This document shows, in pieces, positions 1 through 9,082 of a DNA stretch of 64,000 nt. Source of the DNA: a bacterium (GTDB lineage Bacteria; JAMCPX01); the NCBI GenBank assembly GCA_021792615.1, contig JAJYUJ010000004.1, positions 24,232 to 88,231 of the forward strand, in the 5' to 3' direction. How positions within the stretch are numbered: position 1 is the first letter of the stretch; every line of letters starts with the position of its first letter. Made by a program: the position numbers and the translations under genes. The notes below the pieces were generated by a model. It was not told the origin of the DNA, ran no database searches, and saw nothing but the letters and a program-made list of their open reading frames with translations.

Positions 1-637
1 CGGAGGCCACCTCTTCTGCAAGTGGTGTCGTCCATTCAAAGCCTGTATAAACGAATATGGCTGTTGCAACAGCAGTACCGAACCCCCCGATTCCTGACGG
101 CGCAAAGGGTACGGATGCAACGCTGAAGCGTGATGAGAATATCGCATAAACAGACAATCCTATGATGCCCGCAAACATCACGTACGTAAGTATGTCCTGT
201 AGTGCGCCTGCTATCTCGACACCGAGGATGTTCATAACGATGGCGACGATGAGGAATATGAGTACCCAGAGCCGTGCCGACAGGGCGGGGGACAGGGCGT
301 GGAGTACGGCGGAGAATATATACGTTTCGGCCGAAGCTATAATTATGGAAAAGAACACATAGAAGATCGTTATCGTGAGTGAAGGGGTATCGCCGAAGGC
401 CTTTTTCGTATAGACCCGCACACCGGCTGCAGTTGGATACATGCCTGCAAGTTCCGCAAAAGAAAGGGCGACCAGGCCCGTAACAAGACCGGCACCTATA
501 ATCACAAATACGATTGCCCATCCACCGACCTGAGAGGCGGCCTTTATCAGTGCGGGAAAATCGCTCGATGCAAGTGCGATGCCCGCACTCGCCGATACGA
601 GCGTTCTCATGTGAAGAGCTTTTTTCAGCTGCGGCAT
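1..637 (-). CDS. Amino-acid permease, APC superfamily (3' part missing)
   Basis: The first 212 residues are visible; the C-terminal half lies beyond the window edge. The product would import an amino acid or polyamine through the inner membrane. Translation from the ATG at 637 gives MPQLKKALHMRTLVSASAGI followed by alternating hydrophobic helices. The loop FAELAGMYPTAAGV is the helix 2-3 signature of APC transporters. The start lies 2 nt downstream of the stop of the SCP2-like gene, so the two are probably translationally coupled. Substrate is not predictable. An internal ATG nine codons later is an alternative start. The APC assignment is firm from the motif and hydrophobicity; the neighbouring oxidoreductase hints at amino-acid catabolism, which is inference. 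Confidence 0.85.
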   Translation of the reverse strand, partial: MPQLKKALHMRTLVSASAGIALASSDFPALIKAASQVGGWAIVFVIIGAGLVTGLVALSFAELAGMYPTAAGVRVYTKKAFGDTPSLTITIFYVFFSIIIASAETYIFSAVLHALSPALSARLWVLIFLIVAIVMNILGVEIAGALQDILTYVMFAGIIGLSVYAIFSSRFSVASVPFAPSGIGGFGTAVATAIFVYTGFEWTTPLAEEVAS

Positions 638-639
638 GG

Positions 640-993
640 CTATTTCCAGACAATATCGACTATGGAGTCAAGGACCATCTGGTCCTTTTGTGAGGCGAAT
701 ACCTTTAAGGTGCCGTCAAGATACAGCCTCGAGGGGTTCGCCTTGCCGGTAAAGATATCATTGATGACGTCCGCGTTTGCGGATAAGGTTATGTCCGCAT
801 TCGGAGTGTCCTCGAGTTTCACGTCAACCACCGACCCTTTCTCTATCTTCAGGGTAGCAACAGTTTCAGGGTCTTTTGTCTTGACGACCATGAGCTTTGA
901 CCAACCCTTCAGGATCTTCTTCAAGGTCATGTTTTCATTGACTTTTTTTACAAATGTATTGAGCGTGTTTATCAGTGTTTCCAATGCGACCAT
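640..993 (-). CDS. SCP2 sterol-binding domain protein
   Basis: A 117-residue single-domain protein matching the SCP2 sterol-binding/lipid-transfer fold in length and pattern: an N-terminal helix, a central beta segment around KDPETVATLKIEKGSVVDVK, and the closing segment with F-x-G-K-A-N-P and L-x-L-D-G-T-L-K-V. Such proteins bind hydrophobic ligands such as fatty acyl chains in the cytoplasm. It starts 9 nt after the saccharopine-dehydrogenase-like gene with a strong AAGGAGGT Shine-Dalgarno and ends 2 nt before the permease. Ligand and role are unknown. Confidence 0.82.
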   Translation of the reverse strand: MVALETLINTLNTFVKKVNENMTLKKILKGWSKLMVVKTKDPETVATLKIEKGSVVDVKLEDTPNADITLSANADVINDIFTGKANPSRLYLDGTLKVFASQKDQMVLDSIVDIVWK

Positions 994-1002
994 GATACCT
1001 CC

Positions 1003-2109
1003 TTACATCTCTTCAATTTCGATATCCCGTTTTTTCAGTTCTTCTATAAAGTGTTCCGGCTGTATGCATGCTTCTGCAGGGATTACGCCGGCCTGCTTGA
1101 TCATGCCCTTCGCCATCATCTGTGCCCCGATGGATGCCGGTATGCCGGTCAGCCTGCTCATACTATCGATGGCGCCCCATGAGTATGTTTTTGGTTTACC
1201 GCCTTTGGTCCCGTGAACGTTAACGCGCAGCCCCGATACCGGCAGGGGCTTGTCCTTGGAGCCGAATATGTTCGAAAGCACAACGAGGTCTCCGCTCAGA
1301 AATTCGCTGACTGCATGGAGCTTCTTTTCCGTTGATACTGCATCGGTATCAACGAGGAACTTGCCGAGCTTGTTTATGTCCTTAGGGAGCAGGGTACCTT
1401 TTAAGGTAACATTGCATACGCCCTTGATATACCGTGGTATGGTAACGGGCTCGGGATGTCCCACGTAATAGGCATTTTGTATGCCTATTGGATCCGGGAA
1501 CTTTACGTCTTCATTGCCCGACAAAGCATTCACGTCGATCCACTGGTGGTCTTCATAGCTCGGTGCCGTGCCCTGGATTACATGGAACACGTGCTTTGTG
1601 ACGGCAAGCCCTTCGGAATCGGCAATAGAACCTACCCAGTAAATATTGATTGATTCAACCGTATCGAGTTTATCGGCTCCGTATCGCGCGAGCACGTTTG
1701 TTATGCCGGGCGTCCAGCCCATACCTATCAAGGCTGTGACGTTGTTTGAACGCGCCATATCGCTGTACGAGAGCGCACGTTCGGTCGCATCGTGGTCATC
1801 GCATATATCAACATAACCGGTTCCGGCTTCAATCGCCAGGGGCAGTATGACCTTTTCGTATTTGTAAAAAGGTCCGACACAGTTGACAACGACAGTTGCG
1901 CCTTTCAGTATCCTCAGGACATCGTCGCGTTTATTCACATCGCACGGTTCGATCGCAATATTGGGAAGGCCTATCGATTTTGCCTTTTTCTCTGCCACAT
2001 CTTTTCTGAGATCAACGATGATAACCTTGCTCTCAGGTGAGGACCGGGCAAGGTCGACAACAACCTCGCTCCCCATATCTCCAGCGCCACCGAGTACGAC
2101 AAATTTCAT
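1003..2109 (-). CDS. Saccharopine dehydrogenase-like NAD(P)-binding oxidoreductase
   Basis: A 368-residue protein with an N-terminal Rossmann fold: the loop VLGGAGDMGSEVVVDLA at residues about 4-20 binds NAD(P), and VVVNCVGPFYKYEKVILPLA is the saccharopine dehydrogenase family motif that follows the nucleotide site. The C-terminal two thirds resemble the family catalytic domain. Relatives include lysine-forming saccharopine dehydrogenases and carboxynorspermidine synthase-type enzymes, so the exact substrate is open. It is the first gene of a three-gene operon with the SCP2-like protein and the amino-acid permease. The start has AAAGGAGG seven to eight bases upstream. Confidence 0.85.
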   Translation of the reverse strand: MKFVVLGGAGDMGSEVVVDLARSSPESKVIIVDLRKDVAEKKAKSIGLPNIAIEPCDVNKRDDVLRILKGATVVVNCVGPFYKYEKVILPLAIEAGTGYVDICDDHDATERALSYSDMARSNNVTALIGMGWTPGITNVLARYGADKLDTVESINIYWVGSIADSEGLAVTKHVFHVIQGTAPSYEDHQWIDVNALSGNEDVKFPDPIGIQNAYYVGHPEPVTIPRYIKGVCNVTLKGTLLPKDINKLGKFLVDTDAVSTEKKLHAVSEFLSGDLVVLSNIFGSKDKPLPVSGLRVNVHGTKGGKPKTYSWGAIDSMSRLTGIPASIGAQMMAKGMIKQAGVIPAEACIQPEHFIEELKKRDIEIEEM

Positions 2110-2407
2110 ACAGCCTCCTTTTGTGAGTGAGCCATATTCATGGTTTGCAGTGTATCATATTCCTTACCATCTCTGTGGCAGGGAAGGCAATATAATTTTA
2201 AGGCTCTTTCTCATAGAGTGCGGGAGCGGCTTGGATAAATCTCCCTCCTCCGCCAAAAAAGAGAAGTGATGTCATACCGTATGGCACCGTTTGTTACCAG
2301 AGGGTATCTCCGGCATATCATAGAAAACTCTTTGCACCGTATCATATTGATGCTATGAACCATATTCAGGATAAGAATCAGACCCGATTTCCCTATAAGG
2401 AGGATTT
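2110..2407. promoter_or_regulatory. Divergent intergenic region between oxidoreductase operon and lipoprotein hydrolase
   Basis: A 298-bp gap with no convincing gene. A candidate sigma-70 promoter for the rightward hydrolase gene is TTGCAC at 2332-2337, a 16-bp spacer and TATGAA at 2354-2359. The same 16-bp-spaced layout with TATGAA is seen before the HU gene. The decamer GTATCATATT occurs twice, near 2152 and near 2339, and could be an operator. No good leftward promoter was found. Confidence 0.4.
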
Positions 2408-4075
2408 ATGAAAATAAGGTTTATAATCACGGCGGGTTTAATCGCTTCTCTGATGACCGCTTGTTCCAGCAGCAGTACAACGCAATCTTCACCGGTTCAG
2501 CTAAAACATTACGAGACACCGACAACATTTACCGTTCCTCCAAATCCTGTTTTGAGTACTCAAACTCCGGCATCGTTGGATTATGCAGTATTTACCCGGT
2601 ATTATTACAAACCGGAACCTGCACAACTCAAGGCAATCCTCGTGCTCATGCCCGGGCTTTTGGGAGGCGCCGGTGATTTTGATACCATGGCGAAGACTAT
2701 AGTCCAGATGGGAAAGGGCGATATCGAGGTGTGGACTGTCGACCGCCGCTCCGTACTCCTGAATGATTTTACCGGCATACAGGCTGCATGGAACAACCAT
2801 GACCCCTCTCTTGCCTTAGGCTATTATTTCAGCGGGGTATCGATTGACGGTAAAACCTTTGCAGGCGTGCCGCCCACAACATCGGTATCCTACATGTCTG
2901 AATGGGGGCTTGATATGACCTTGCGGGACCTCAATACCATCATATCGCTTATTCCCCGGCAATACCGCAAGACAAATGTGTTCCTCGGAGGCCATTCTCT
3001 TGGTGCATGGATTGCACAGGATTATGCAGGCTATGAGTTCAGCGATCCGGTAAATTCTCCGGAACCTGGGTATGATAACATCGCAGGTGTTATCCTGCTT
3101 GACGGCGGAGGCTCCGGTCTGATGCAGACCGTGACAGCGTCGCAGTACCTCTCAGGTACCGGCATGTCCGAGAACATATCCGGAATGAATTTTACCATGC
3201 CGAGCCTGGGTCAGATCCGGCAGAATCCGGCTAATGTCATGGTCGTGAGCCTGATTGGCTCTGCTATGGGCTCGCTGGGTGCTGCTGTAGAATCCATGTT
3301 GTTGAACATGTTCACCTTTGTTCAGATCGAGGGCATGTATGCATTGCTTCAACCCAACCAGTTGTCGCCCATGCTGCGGATTCCCCAGTTCAGCCTGATT
3401 GCCACAGCCCTGCTGGGCAATACCCAGTTCAAGGCAACGAACCAGGCAATGCTCGGATTTGCAATGGACCGCAATTTTAACCCGATCAGCATCATGTCTG
3501 CAACCCTGGGCAGCCCGAACGGTCCTTTAACATCAATGCCGAGCATGTTCTTCCCCGGCATTACTATTTCAGAGCCTACGGACAAAGGAACCATGACTTA
3601 CACATGGAACAGCCAGAACCATATAACAAGCATCACAGACCTCGCGGCCGTGCTTTCAAATACCTCTACGACCATGTCCGAGCGGTATTTCCCGACCCGG
3701 TTGCTGCTGGACACCATGGTCATGGGGAGCGATTACGGGCCCACGCAAACAACCGATTGGAGATATCAGCAGGGCATGCATGTACTCTACACGCCAAAGA
3801 TGGATGCACCGGTCATTGCATTCGGCGGAGGCGCCGGTGTCGAGCAGACTTCAACCGATTTTTATCAGTACAGAGATCTGCTCCCGCCTGCACGCAATTG
3901 CAGCGGGCAGCCGCGGACAGCGTGCGGTTTCGACATTCATATCATGCCGGATTATACACATCTCGATGTTTTACTCTCCGATCCGGCATTAACCGGCAAT
4001 AATGTCGATGCGATGATTTATAACTGGATCATGAGCCATACAACCGGGACGATCCCTGCGTCCGCTTTGCCATAA
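2408..4075 (+). CDS. Lipoprotein with alpha/beta-hydrolase fold
   Basis: A 555-residue predicted secreted lipoprotein. The N-terminus has a signal peptide ending in the lipobox L-M-T-A-C (Cys about 19), followed by a Ser/Thr-rich linker. The nucleophile elbow G-H-S-L-G with Ser197 sits in LGGHSLGAWIAQDYAG, and a histidine late in the protein (D-Y-T-H-L-D-V) is the likely catalytic base. The oxyanion strand is in ILVLMPGLLGGAGDF. This is the architecture of lipases and esterases, though no substrate can be named. It has an AAGGAGG ribosome site and is monocistronic, converging on the epimerase gene. Length exceeds a minimal hydrolase by about 200 residues, consistent with an inserted lid or extra domain around residues 240-400. 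Confidence 0.8.
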   Translation: MKIRFIITAGLIASLMTACSSSSTTQSSPVQLKHYETPTTFTVPPNPVLSTQTPASLDYAVFTRYYYKPEPAQLKAILVLMPGLLGGAGDFDTMAKTIVQMGKGDIEVWTVDRRSVLLNDFTGIQAAWNNHDPSLALGYYFSGVSIDGKTFAGVPPTTSVSYMSEWGLDMTLRDLNTIISLIPRQYRKTNVFLGGHSLGAWIAQDYAGYEFSDPVNSPEPGYDNIAGVILLDGGGSGLMQTVTASQYLSGTGMSENISGMNFTMPSLGQIRQNPANVMVVSLIGSAMGSLGAAVESMLLNMFTFVQIEGMYALLQPNQLSPMLRIPQFSLIATALLGNTQFKATNQAMLGFAMDRNFNPISIMSATLGSPNGPLTSMPSMFFPGITISEPTDKGTMTYTWNSQNHITSITDLAAVLSNTSTTMSERYFPTRLLLDTMVMGSDYGPTQTTDWRYQQGMHVLYTPKMDAPVIAFGGGAGVEQTSTDFYQYRDLLPPARNCSGQPRTACGFDIHIMPDYTHLDVLLSDPALTGNNVDAMIYNWIMSHTTGTIPASALP

Positions 4076-4098
4076 ACGGGGGGAATGCAGTTTTCGGA

Positions 4099-5055
4099 TC
4101 AAGGGCGAGCAGGGGCTGGGCCGTATATCTGTGCCAGCCCCTGCTGGAGGGTGATACTTGTTTTTAGCCCGAGGAGATCCCGTGCCTTTGCAGTATCATA
4201 GGTGTGATGCCTTTCGAAAAATTTTACCTTGTTCATAAACGGTCTTTTACCCTGTATACTGAATGGTATATCGGCAACCCCTGCCATGAGCTTGAGCGGC
4301 CATAGCGGTATACGGATTATTCTGCCTTTGTGTGTAAATGTCATTATAAGCCGGTAAAGGTTTATCATCTCTATGGTTTCTCCGGATGAAACATTGAATA
4401 TATTATTGTAAGCGTGGTCATTGTTTATTATGGAGATCAAAAAATCCGTTAGATCGTCGATATGGATCAATTGCCATTGAACAAGCCCTTTGCCTGCAAG
4501 CGGCAATATGCCGAGTCGAGAGAGTTTCATTATCCCGGACAAAACATGCGGTTCATCCCGGCCGTATACCGCTGATGGCCGTATAATAGATATATCCAGT
4601 CCGCCCTTCATAGAGTTTCTTGCCACTTTTTCCGATTCTATCTTTGAAATACCATAATCATTGTAAGCGGCATACGGGAGTGCCTCGGTCAACGGATATG
4701 GCCCGTCATTGCCGCTTATGACAGCTATGGAGCTCAGGTAGATCATTTTATGAATATGCATGTCCCGTGCAACCCCGCATACCGCTTCTGTCCCGCGTAC
4801 ATTGACCAGCATCATCTCCTTTTTGCCACCGTTCACGACAGCAGCACAATGGTAGATCAGGTCGCAAGATTCGAAGGTTTCTTTGAGTACGTTTTTATTG
4901 AGGATATCGCCGTAAACTTTTTTTATGCCCTCCGGAAGGAAGGCTGCCTTCCCGGGGGAATGTATAAGTCCGGAAACATCGTGTCCCTGCTTTGAAAGCT
5001 TTTGTGCGAGTGATCTGCCGATAAACCCTGTAATGCCGGTAATGGCTATCTTCAT
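4099..5055 (-). CDS. NAD-dependent epimerase/dehydratase (extended SDR)
   Basis: A 318-residue extended short-chain dehydrogenase. The NAD-binding loop is TGITGFIG at residues 6-13, the catalytic pair is Tyr134 and Lys138 (Y-G-I-S-K), and the upstream serine lies in YLSSIAVISG. Family members act on nucleotide-sugars, 3-beta-hydroxysteroids or related alcohols. The sequence I-Y-H-C-A-A-V is typical of the nucleoside-sugar and hydroxysteroid branch. It follows the 489-residue unknown gene with 36 nt between them and is probably cotranscribed with it and gpsA. Substrate is unknown. Confidence 0.85.
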   Translation of the reverse strand: MKIAITGITGFIGRSLAQKLSKQGHDVSGLIHSPGKAAFLPEGIKKVYGDILNKNVLKETFESCDLIYHCAAVVNGGKKEMMLVNVRGTEAVCGVARDMHIHKMIYLSSIAVISGNDGPYPLTEALPYAAYNDYGISKIESEKVARNSMKGGLDISIIRPSAVYGRDEPHVLSGIMKLSRLGILPLAGKGLVQWQLIHIDDLTDFLISIINNDHAYNNIFNVSSGETIEMINLYRLIMTFTHKGRIIRIPLWPLKLMAGVADIPFSIQGKRPFMNKVKFFERHHTYDTAKARDLLGLKTSITLQQGLAQIYGPAPARP

Positions 5056-5091
5056 TCGATGGTTAGGTCCTTATAAGTGGTTCTTGCGGAC

Positions 5092-6561
5092 TCACTTTGT
5101 TGTTACAAACTGGTCAAGGACCAATTCAAGATGTTTGGTGTCAATGGGTATGTCCTTTAATTCGGACCTGTTGACGATATGGCCGAAGGTGGTTTCAAGA
5201 AAGATCTTGAAATTATGAATCGTCTTTCTCAGTTCAATGTATTTGAATTTGTTGAGCAGGTCCTCTTCTTTATAGACGCCTATCCTGTCGAAAAATTTCT
5301 CGAACTCCTCATGATCGCTGTATCGCACAAGGGAAAAACTTATGTCCTGAAAATAATAGATGTATTCCTTTATCATGGTAAACAGCGTCTGTATGGTATA
5401 GTTGTGATTTACGCCGTTGTCCGTGGTGTTCTGCTCAAAGAACTCGAGCACATTCTTGAACAGCCAGATGTCCTCGCGCAGCCGCAAAGACTGCTCTATC
5501 TTCGATACGAAATCCGGGAATATGTCCGTACCTTTTATGGACAGGTCAAACTTATGGGCGACCAGGATGATCGATTGCTGGATAAAATTGGCAAGGATGC
5601 CTTTTGCGGAGTCGATTGCCGCACGCAGTTTCAGCAGGTTTCCTATCTCTATGGCATCTTTCAATATCTGTCCGAAGACCTTTCTGATCTCGATACTGAG
5701 CTGGAAAGACAGGGAATCTATTGTTGCAATGATGCTCTCGTCGTACTTGCGGTTCCCTTTATGCTTCAAGAACTCATCGTCAAGGAATTTTGTAATCATT
5801 TTAGCTTCGGCGTTGATCAGGGTAAATAAAAGGATCGAAGCCCTCAACTCTTCGATATCCTCCGACTCGTTGTTGATGTGTCTGAGATACCGGATAAGCC
5901 TGAACAGCGACAGAAACACAATAGATATTTTCAATCTCAGATTTTCATTGGTTATACCGTTCACGATGGTCTTTATATTGCGGTCGCGGATCTTATCGTA
6001 TCTTTCGAGGAACGGTTCCAGTTTCAGCGGGTTGAAATACTTGTTCAGGGATATCTCCCTGCTCGTAAGCTGTCCAAGGTTACTGTACATAGTGTAGGAG
6101 ACCTTTTTCGTGTTCGCAACGGTTTCGTACAAAGCACCAAGGTTCAGGAATGTTATGTAAAGCAGGTAAAGGCTGTCGCGCGGAGAAGATTGGTTCAGGT
6201 ACCATTCGATAATCCTGTCACGGGCGTAATCGGCCAAAAGGCGGTTTTCTACATAAGCCTGAAAATAGAATGCATTGGCCGAGTGGTCTACCAGTAAAAG
6301 CCTTATGATGGAAACTATGCGCTTTGCAGAGCCGGACAATATTTTAATCTCATGGTAAAAGTTTTTTGAGATGATCTGCTCTTTATTGGAGACGGCAAGG
6401 TTGTCGATGTTAAAAAAACGTTCGGTTGCCTTTAAAAGCATCTCAAGCTCATCGAGCAGCCGGTCTTTACCTTCTATGGAAAGGGTTTCAAGCCATTTAT
6501 CTCTTTCTATCGATATGGCTTTTTTTATCGTGAAGTCTGCTTTAGTATCCATAGTGCTCAT
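5092..6561 (-). CDS. Unrecognised helical protein, 489 aa
   Basis: No family was recognised. The protein is almost entirely predicted alpha-helix, rich in Leu, Ile, Lys and Glu, with no signal peptide, no clear membrane span and no nucleotide-binding motif. Aromatic clusters (Y-I-Y-Y-F, F-Y-F-Q) recur. The upstream start ATG overlaps the 3' end of gpsA by 20 bp, so it is translationally coupled to it; a second ATG three codons in is possible. Stable overlap with gpsA and normal codon use argue that it is a real gene. Its position between glycerol-3-phosphate dehydrogenase and an SDR epimerase hints at envelope or lipid work, which is inference only. Confidence 0.8.
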   Translation of the reverse strand: MSTMDTKADFTIKKAISIERDKWLETLSIEGKDRLLDELEMLLKATERFFNIDNLAVSNKEQIISKNFYHEIKILSGSAKRIVSIIRLLLVDHSANAFYFQAYVENRLLADYARDRIIEWYLNQSSPRDSLYLLYITFLNLGALYETVANTKKVSYTMYSNLGQLTSREISLNKYFNPLKLEPFLERYDKIRDRNIKTIVNGITNENLRLKISIVFLSLFRLIRYLRHINNESEDIEELRASILLFTLINAEAKMITKFLDDEFLKHKGNRKYDESIIATIDSLSFQLSIEIRKVFGQILKDAIEIGNLLKLRAAIDSAKGILANFIQQSIILVAHKFDLSIKGTDIFPDFVSKIEQSLRLREDIWLFKNVLEFFEQNTTDNGVNHNYTIQTLFTMIKEYIYYFQDISFSLVRYSDHEEFEKFFDRIGVYKEEDLLNKFKYIELRKTIHNFKIFLETTFGHIVNRSELKDIPIDTKHLELVLDQFVTTK

Positions 6562-7549
6562 CTTTCAATGTCCTGCCCAACAACGACTTGATGGACTCTT
6601 GTGCGTTTTTACCCCGATGCAGTATTTCATATATCTCTGCAGATACCGGCATATCAATATTCAATTTTTCGGCGATCTTTTTAACGGACACCGATGTTTG
6701 TACTCCTTCTGCTACCATGGTCATGCTCCCCAGGATGTCCTTAATGTGTTCACCCTTCCCGACCCGGAATCCGACAGTCCTGTTCCTGCTCTGTTCATCC
6801 GTTGCCGTGAGAACGAGGTCTCCGAGTCCGGACAGTCCTGAAAATGTTTCTCTCTTTGACCCCATTTTCATACCGAGCCGTATGATTTCGGCAAGCCCCC
6901 TCGTTATAAGGGCTGCCCTGGCGCTCTTGCCGATATTGGCTCCATCACATATGCCTGCTGCAATCGCTATGACATTCTTAAGACTTCCTCCAAGTTCAAC
7001 CCCGGTCACATCATCGGCCGCATAGAGCCGTAAGGTCTTTGTACTCAATGTGTGCTGCAGTTCCCTCGCTGTCTCGATGTTGTCAGAGGCTATTGTTACT
7101 GCTGTCGGCATACCCGCTATGACCTCTTTTGCAAAACTCGGTCCGGAAAGGGCTGCACAGGTGATGTGGCTGCCCAGCGCGTCATGTATGATTTCCGTGG
7201 GACGCATGAGCGTCGAGGTCTCGATGCCCTTTGCGGCGCTCACGAGAATAGCGTCTTTTTCCAGGGTGGGGCCGGCCAGCTTCAGCACGCCCCTCATGTA
7301 TTGCGAAGGAACTACCAGAAGGACAAGCCTTTGTTTCCGTATTACCTCCTGAATGTCGGTGGAAGCCCGGATTTTTCCGGAGAGTACAATCCCGGGCATA
7401 AAATGCGTATTTATATGCCGGGTGTTTATGGCATCGCAGAGCTCTGTTTCTCTGGTCCAGAGAGATACGGCATACTCCTCTCCTGCCAGCGCCTGCGACA
7501 GGGCTGTTCCCCAGCTTCCGGCGCCGATGACAGCGATCTTCTTTTCCAC
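6542..7549 (-). CDS. gpsA: Glycerol-3-phosphate dehydrogenase [NAD(P)+]
   Basis: Reduces dihydroxyacetone phosphate to sn-glycerol-3-phosphate, the backbone of membrane phospholipids, in the cytoplasm. The NAD(P) loop GAGSWGTAL lies near the N-terminus, and S-A-A-K-G-I-E and G-G-S-L-K-N-V-I-A-I-A-A-G are family signatures, the latter carrying the catalytic Lys. GLSGLGDLVLTAT follows. The reading frame opens upstream at a TTG (7564), but the GTG at 7549 is preferred because GGAGGAG sits six bases before it; this gives 335 residues, the usual size. It lies downstream of hisS after a repeat-containing 265-bp gap and overlaps the next gene by 20 bp. Confidence 0.95.
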   Translation of the reverse strand: MEKKIAVIGAGSWGTALSQALAGEEYAVSLWTRETELCDAINTRHINTHFMPGIVLSGKIRASTDIQEVIRKQRLVLLVVPSQYMRGVLKLAGPTLEKDAILVSAAKGIETSTLMRPTEIIHDALGSHITCAALSGPSFAKEVIAGMPTAVTIASDNIETARELQHTLSTKTLRLYAADDVTGVELGGSLKNVIAIAAGICDGANIGKSARAALITRGLAEIIRLGMKMGSKRETFSGLSGLGDLVLTATDEQSRNRTVGFRVGKGEHIKDILGSMTMVAEGVQTSVSVKKIAEKLNIDMPVSAEIYEILHRGKNAQESIKSLLGRTLKDEHYGY

Positions 7550-7626
7550 GTCAAACTCCTCCAAGATACGGAAACGAAAAAACTGCTTTTATTATCTATG
7601 ACTAAATAAAATTTGCAAGCAATAAA

Positions 7627-7772
7627 TTAACACGAAAAATGCAATTAGGAAGTTTACTTATTCGCTCAATCCCGCGATCCTCAACGGATTTTCAAAGCAT
7701 ACCTTTATTTGACGCGGGATTATCGCTCATCACCTAAACGTTCTTATTTTTCAAACGCATTTTTCGGGTTAA
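7627..7772. repeat. MITE-like element with terminal inverted repeats
   Basis: Within the 265-bp gpsA-hisS gap. The left end TTAACACGAAAAATGC (from 7627) and the right end, which ends at 7772, are imperfect inverted copies: the reverse complement of the right end is TTAACCCGAAAAATGC. One mismatch separates the two 16-nt ends. Inside lies a second inverted repeat, AATCCCGCG (7668-7676) and CGCGGGATT (7713-7721). There is no coding potential. The last 20 bases recur exactly at 18634-18653, and a related single end is at 29609-29624. It looks like a short non-autonomous mobile or extragenic palindromic element. Confidence 0.6.
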
Positions 7773-7814
7773 ACATAAAGCATGAAGGAAAAACTCTTTC
7801 TTCAATAAAAAAGA

Positions 7815-9068
7815 TCAGGCTTTTATGTTTTGAACGGCATTGACTATATCGGCATCTTTTATTTTTTCCTGATGCCCGTCGGACAGGCGCTTTAGCGTTA
7901 CATATCCTTCTTTCAATTCATCATTCCCTATGATGGCAACCGAAAAAGACTGCAGTTTATCCGCACGCCGCATCATGCTCTTGAGGGTTTTTTCCCCGAA
8001 TCCTGTTTCACAGGTTCTTCCTGCCTGTCTCAGGAGGAGTGCTACCGCAAGCGCCTTTTGCTTGCTCTCTTCTGTGAGGGGTATAATGAAAACATCGGGG
8101 CCTTGAGTTGAGGGCGTATCGATCAGTCCTGCAATACGTTCTATTCCCATGGCAAAGCCGATCGCAGGGGTGTGTGTTCCGCCGAACAGTTCAACGAGAT
8201 AGTCGTACCTCCCACCTGCAAGAACAGCATTCTGTGCTCCGGCATCTTCAGCGGTAAACTCGAATACTGTCCTTGAATAATAATCAAGCCCGCGAACAAG
8301 ACGCGGGTCTATGAGAAATGACAACCTGAGACCGTCAAGGCCGGTCTTTACGGTATTGAAATGTGACGAACAATCACCGCAGAGGTAGTCTGTTGTTTTC
8401 GGAGCATCCGCCGTAGCTGCAATGCAGCTTTGTTTTTTGCAATCCAAAACACGGAGGGGATTTGTATCGATCCTCCTTTTGCAATCATCACACAGGCTTT
8501 CTTTTATGGTACCGAGAAAGGATTTCAATACCTTTATGTACCCGGGCCTGCATTCCGGACATCCGATGGAGTTAATCCGTATGGTTATACCCTTTACCGG
8601 CAGCGCATTGATGATCGTGTCTGCGAGTTTTATAATCTCTACGTCTATAAAGGGATCGGCAATGCCGAGGCTTTCACACCCCGCCTGATAGAATTGCCTG
8701 AATCTTCCCTTCTGCGGCCGTTCGTGCCTGAACATCGGCCCCCGGTAAAACCACTTCTGTACGGGGTCCTGTTTGTCGATACTGTGCTCAAGGTATGCCC
8801 TTACTGCCGAAGCGGTCCCTTCCGGTCTCAACGAGAGTGATTCTCCCCCCGAATCTTCGAAGGTATACATTTCCTTTTCCACGATGTCCGTGCTGGTACC
8901 GATGCTTCTCACAAATAAATCCGTTTTTTCGAGCAAGGGTGTGCGGATCTCCCTGAAATTGTAAAGATTGAAATACCGAACCGCTGTGTCTTCAATGGAT
9001 TGTAGTTTGTAGCTTTCAGGGAAGAATATATCATTGAACCCACGGATTGATTGAAACCTGTTATCCAT
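7815..9068 (-). CDS. hisS: Histidyl-tRNA synthetase
   Basis: Charges tRNA-His with histidine. The 417-residue product has class II synthetase motif 2 at YRGPMFRHERPQKGRFRQFYQ, the histidine-specific motifs GLDYYSRTVFEF and AGGRYD, and motif 3 at GFAMGIER. The C-terminal anticodon-binding domain begins near P-D-V-F-I-I-P. The insertion region carries the Cys-rich stretch C-x2-C ... C-x2-C (ESLCDDCKRR and YLCGDCSSHF), common in bacterial HisRS of this type. It starts 14 nt after cimA with a GAGGGAG ribosome site and belongs to the long minus-strand operon. Confidence 0.97.
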   Translation of the reverse strand: MDNRFQSIRGFNDIFFPESYKLQSIEDTAVRYFNLYNFREIRTPLLEKTDLFVRSIGTSTDIVEKEMYTFEDSGGESLSLRPEGTASAVRAYLEHSIDKQDPVQKWFYRGPMFRHERPQKGRFRQFYQAGCESLGIADPFIDVEIIKLADTIINALPVKGITIRINSIGCPECRPGYIKVLKSFLGTIKESLCDDCKRRIDTNPLRVLDCKKQSCIAATADAPKTTDYLCGDCSSHFNTVKTGLDGLRLSFLIDPRLVRGLDYYSRTVFEFTAEDAGAQNAVLAGGRYDYLVELFGGTHTPAIGFAMGIERIAGLIDTPSTQGPDVFIIPLTEESKQKALAVALLLRQAGRTCETGFGEKTLKSMMRRADKLQSFSVAIIGNDELKEGYVTLKRLSDGHQEKIKDADIVNAVQNIKA

Positions 9069-9082
9069 GCTGCTCCCTCAAA

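Noticed and set aside
36-653. 205-codon open frame on the minus strand rich in Cys and Arg
   Set aside because: Off-frame shadow of the amino-acid permease; composition is not protein-like.
2282-2300. Possible sigma-54 promoter (TGGCAC) upstream of the hydrolase
   Set aside because: No GC at the required -12 distance; the match stops at the -24 half.
5179-6297. Plus-strand frames over the 489-aa unknown gene
   Set aside because: Overlapping shadows of the minus-strand frame, which has the gpsA overlap and normal codon bias.
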